NCBI RefSeq assembly: GCF_923079645.1 | Contig: NZ_CAKLPY010000001.1 | Span: 1,260,001 to 1,324,000 of the forward strand | Reading direction: 5' to 3' | DNA: 64,000 bases | Source of the DNA: Emticicia aquatica | Lineage (GTDB): Bacteria; Bacteroidota; Bacteroidia; Cytophagales; Spirosomataceae | Part shown: positions 63,006 through 64,000 of the stretch, piece by piece | How positions within the stretch are numbered: position 1 is the stretch's first letter | Layout of the letters: every line of letters starts with the position of its first letter | The notes under the pieces: model-generated | What the model was told of the DNA's origin: nothing | Seen by the model: the letters and a program-made list of their open reading frames with translations, nothing else | Database searches by the model: none | Made by a program: the position numbers and the translations under genes

Positions 63006-64000
63006 TGTCTAAAAATTTAGTTATAGTTGAGTCCCCTGCAAAAGCCAAAACAATTGAAGGTTATCTTGGTAAAGATTTTACGGTAAAATCAAGCTTTGGT
63101 CATGTACGTGACCTTCCAGATAAAGAATTAGGAATTGACGTAAAAAACCAATTTCTACCTAGTTATATAGTCTCTTCTGATAAAACTAAAGTCATAAGCG
63201 AATTAAAAAAATTAGCAAAAGAATCTGAAACGGTTTGGTTAGCAACCGATGATGACCGTGAAGGAGAGGCCATTTCTTGGCATTTAAAAGAAGCATTAGG
63301 CCTAACTGACAATACCCCTAGAATTGTTTTTAGAGAAATTACAAAAAAAGCAATCACCAATGCCATCGAAAATCCACGAACTATAAACATGGATTTGGTC
63401 AACGCTCAACAAGCTCGTCGTGTACTCGACCGACTTGTTGGATTTGAACTTTCCCCTGTTTTGTGGCAAAAAATTCGGACTGGCGAACGAACAAACCTCT
63501 CTGCAGGGAGGGTTCAATCAGTAGCTGTTAGAGTGATTGTTGACCGTGAAAGAGAGATAGATGCTCACGACTCAAAATCTTCTTTTAAGGTTGTTGCTCA
63601 ATTTTTGGTCGAAAAAGGGAAAGTTCTTAATGCTGAATTGGGCAAAAACTTTGAAAAAGAAGCTGACGCTAGGGCATTTCTTGAAAAGTGCGTCAATGCT
63701 ATTTTTACCATCAAAAATCTTGAAGTAAAACCAGCAAAAAAATCTCCTGCAGCACCTTTTACAACATCTACTTTGCAGCAAGAAGCTTCTCGTAAGCTTG
63801 GCTTTTCGGTTTTACAGACAATGACGGTGGCTCAAAAATTATATGAAGCAGGTAAAATTTCATATATGAGAACTGACTCAACCAATCTTTCAGGCGAAGC
63901 AATTGAAAAAGCTAAAACGCAAATTGAAAATGCTTACGGTGAAAAATATGTAAAAACTCGTCAATATAAAACCAAAAGCGAATCGGCACAAGAAGCCCAC
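63006..64000 (+). CDS. topA: DNA topoisomerase I, N-terminal part
   Basis: 331 codons of a rightward gene cut by the window end. The Toprim domain is visible (NLVIVESPAKAKTIEGYLG; LATDDDREGEAISWHL with the acidic DxDxE-type metal site), followed by ARRVLDRLVGFELSPVLW, LSAGRVQSVAVRVIVDREREI and the active-site Tyr in ISYMRTDSTNLS near residue 285. It relaxes negative supercoils. The ATG at 63006 is the only start that keeps the conserved N-terminus. The C-terminal zinc-finger region cannot be assessed. Confidence 0.96.

Noticed and set aside
63163..63781. Leftward frames across topA
   Set aside because: They lie antisense to the Toprim and active-site domains of topA, which is the evident gene.
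1..64000. CRISPR arrays, insertion sequences, prophage, rRNA and tRNA genes
   Set aside because: I read for spaced repeats, transposase or integrase products, terminal repeats and cloverleaf patterns and found none; a tRNAscan or Infernal run would be needed to exclude short RNAs fully.

Overview
The window is low-GC, densely coded chromosomal DNA from a member of the Bacteroidota, most likely the Cytophagales. The evidence is a SusC/SusD pair, gliding protein GldC, a type IX secretion (T9SS) C-terminal sorting domain, type III glutamine synthetase, the long inserted form of IspG, DUF5686 and DUF4159 proteins, A-rich leaders instead of Shine-Dalgarno sites, and promoters of the TTG-N17-23-TAnnTTTG type. 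I see no rRNA, tRNA, CRISPR array, insertion sequence or phage gene.

Layout. 1-8.4 kb: a cut membrane phosphoglycerol-transferase-like gene, glutamine synthetase III, a secreted SGNH esterase, a membrane SGNH-like protein and a DUF5686 outer-membrane protein. 8.4-12.1 kb: a leftward run from ispG through a small membrane protein, a YjbR protein and a TPR protein to a gamma-glutamylcyclotransferase-like protein. 12.2-15.6 kb: queE, then an FAD oxidoreductase and a vanadium-haloperoxidase-like protein. 15.7-21.1 kb: polA, a MocA-like nucleotidyltransferase, a lipid A-type acyltransferase and a family 9 glycosyltransferase, tightly packed. 21-26.6 kb: an M28 peptidase, DUF1304, ammonium transporter plus porin, and a ferredoxin. 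26.6-36.9 kb: a LuxC-like acyl-CoA reductase, a MoxR/VWA pair, an MBOAT acyltransferase, a 2-oxoacid dehydrogenase E2, CinA, DUF4197 and RhaT. 37-42.7 kb: gldC, a desaturase, DUF4159, rsmE, a second SGNH esterase and an L,D-transpeptidase.

43-49 kb holds the most unusual metabolic locus. Five rightward genes encode an esterase, an ATP-grasp ligase, a GCS2-type carboxylate-amine ligase, a class I glutamine-amidotransferase-like protein and a second, divergent ATP-grasp-like protein. A second esterase is transcribed away from them, and a perfect 9+2+9 palindrome lies between the two esterases. The set looks like a pathway that makes, and perhaps trims, a small amide-linked compound of unknown structure.

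49-59.5 kb is a glycan-use locus: susD, susC and an unusual membrane-bound regulator face a GH29 alpha-L-fucosidase and a BNR/sialidase-fold protein. The regulator joins an extracytoplasmic lectin-like and kelch-like part to a cytoplasmic SARP-like winged-helix and helical part through one membrane helix. 59.5-64 kb: a lipoprotein, aconitase and the 5' part of topA, cut by the window end.

Most genes end at clear hairpin terminators, often shared by convergent genes. Several start sites were moved downstream from upstream TTG codons to ATG codons that agree better with the families.
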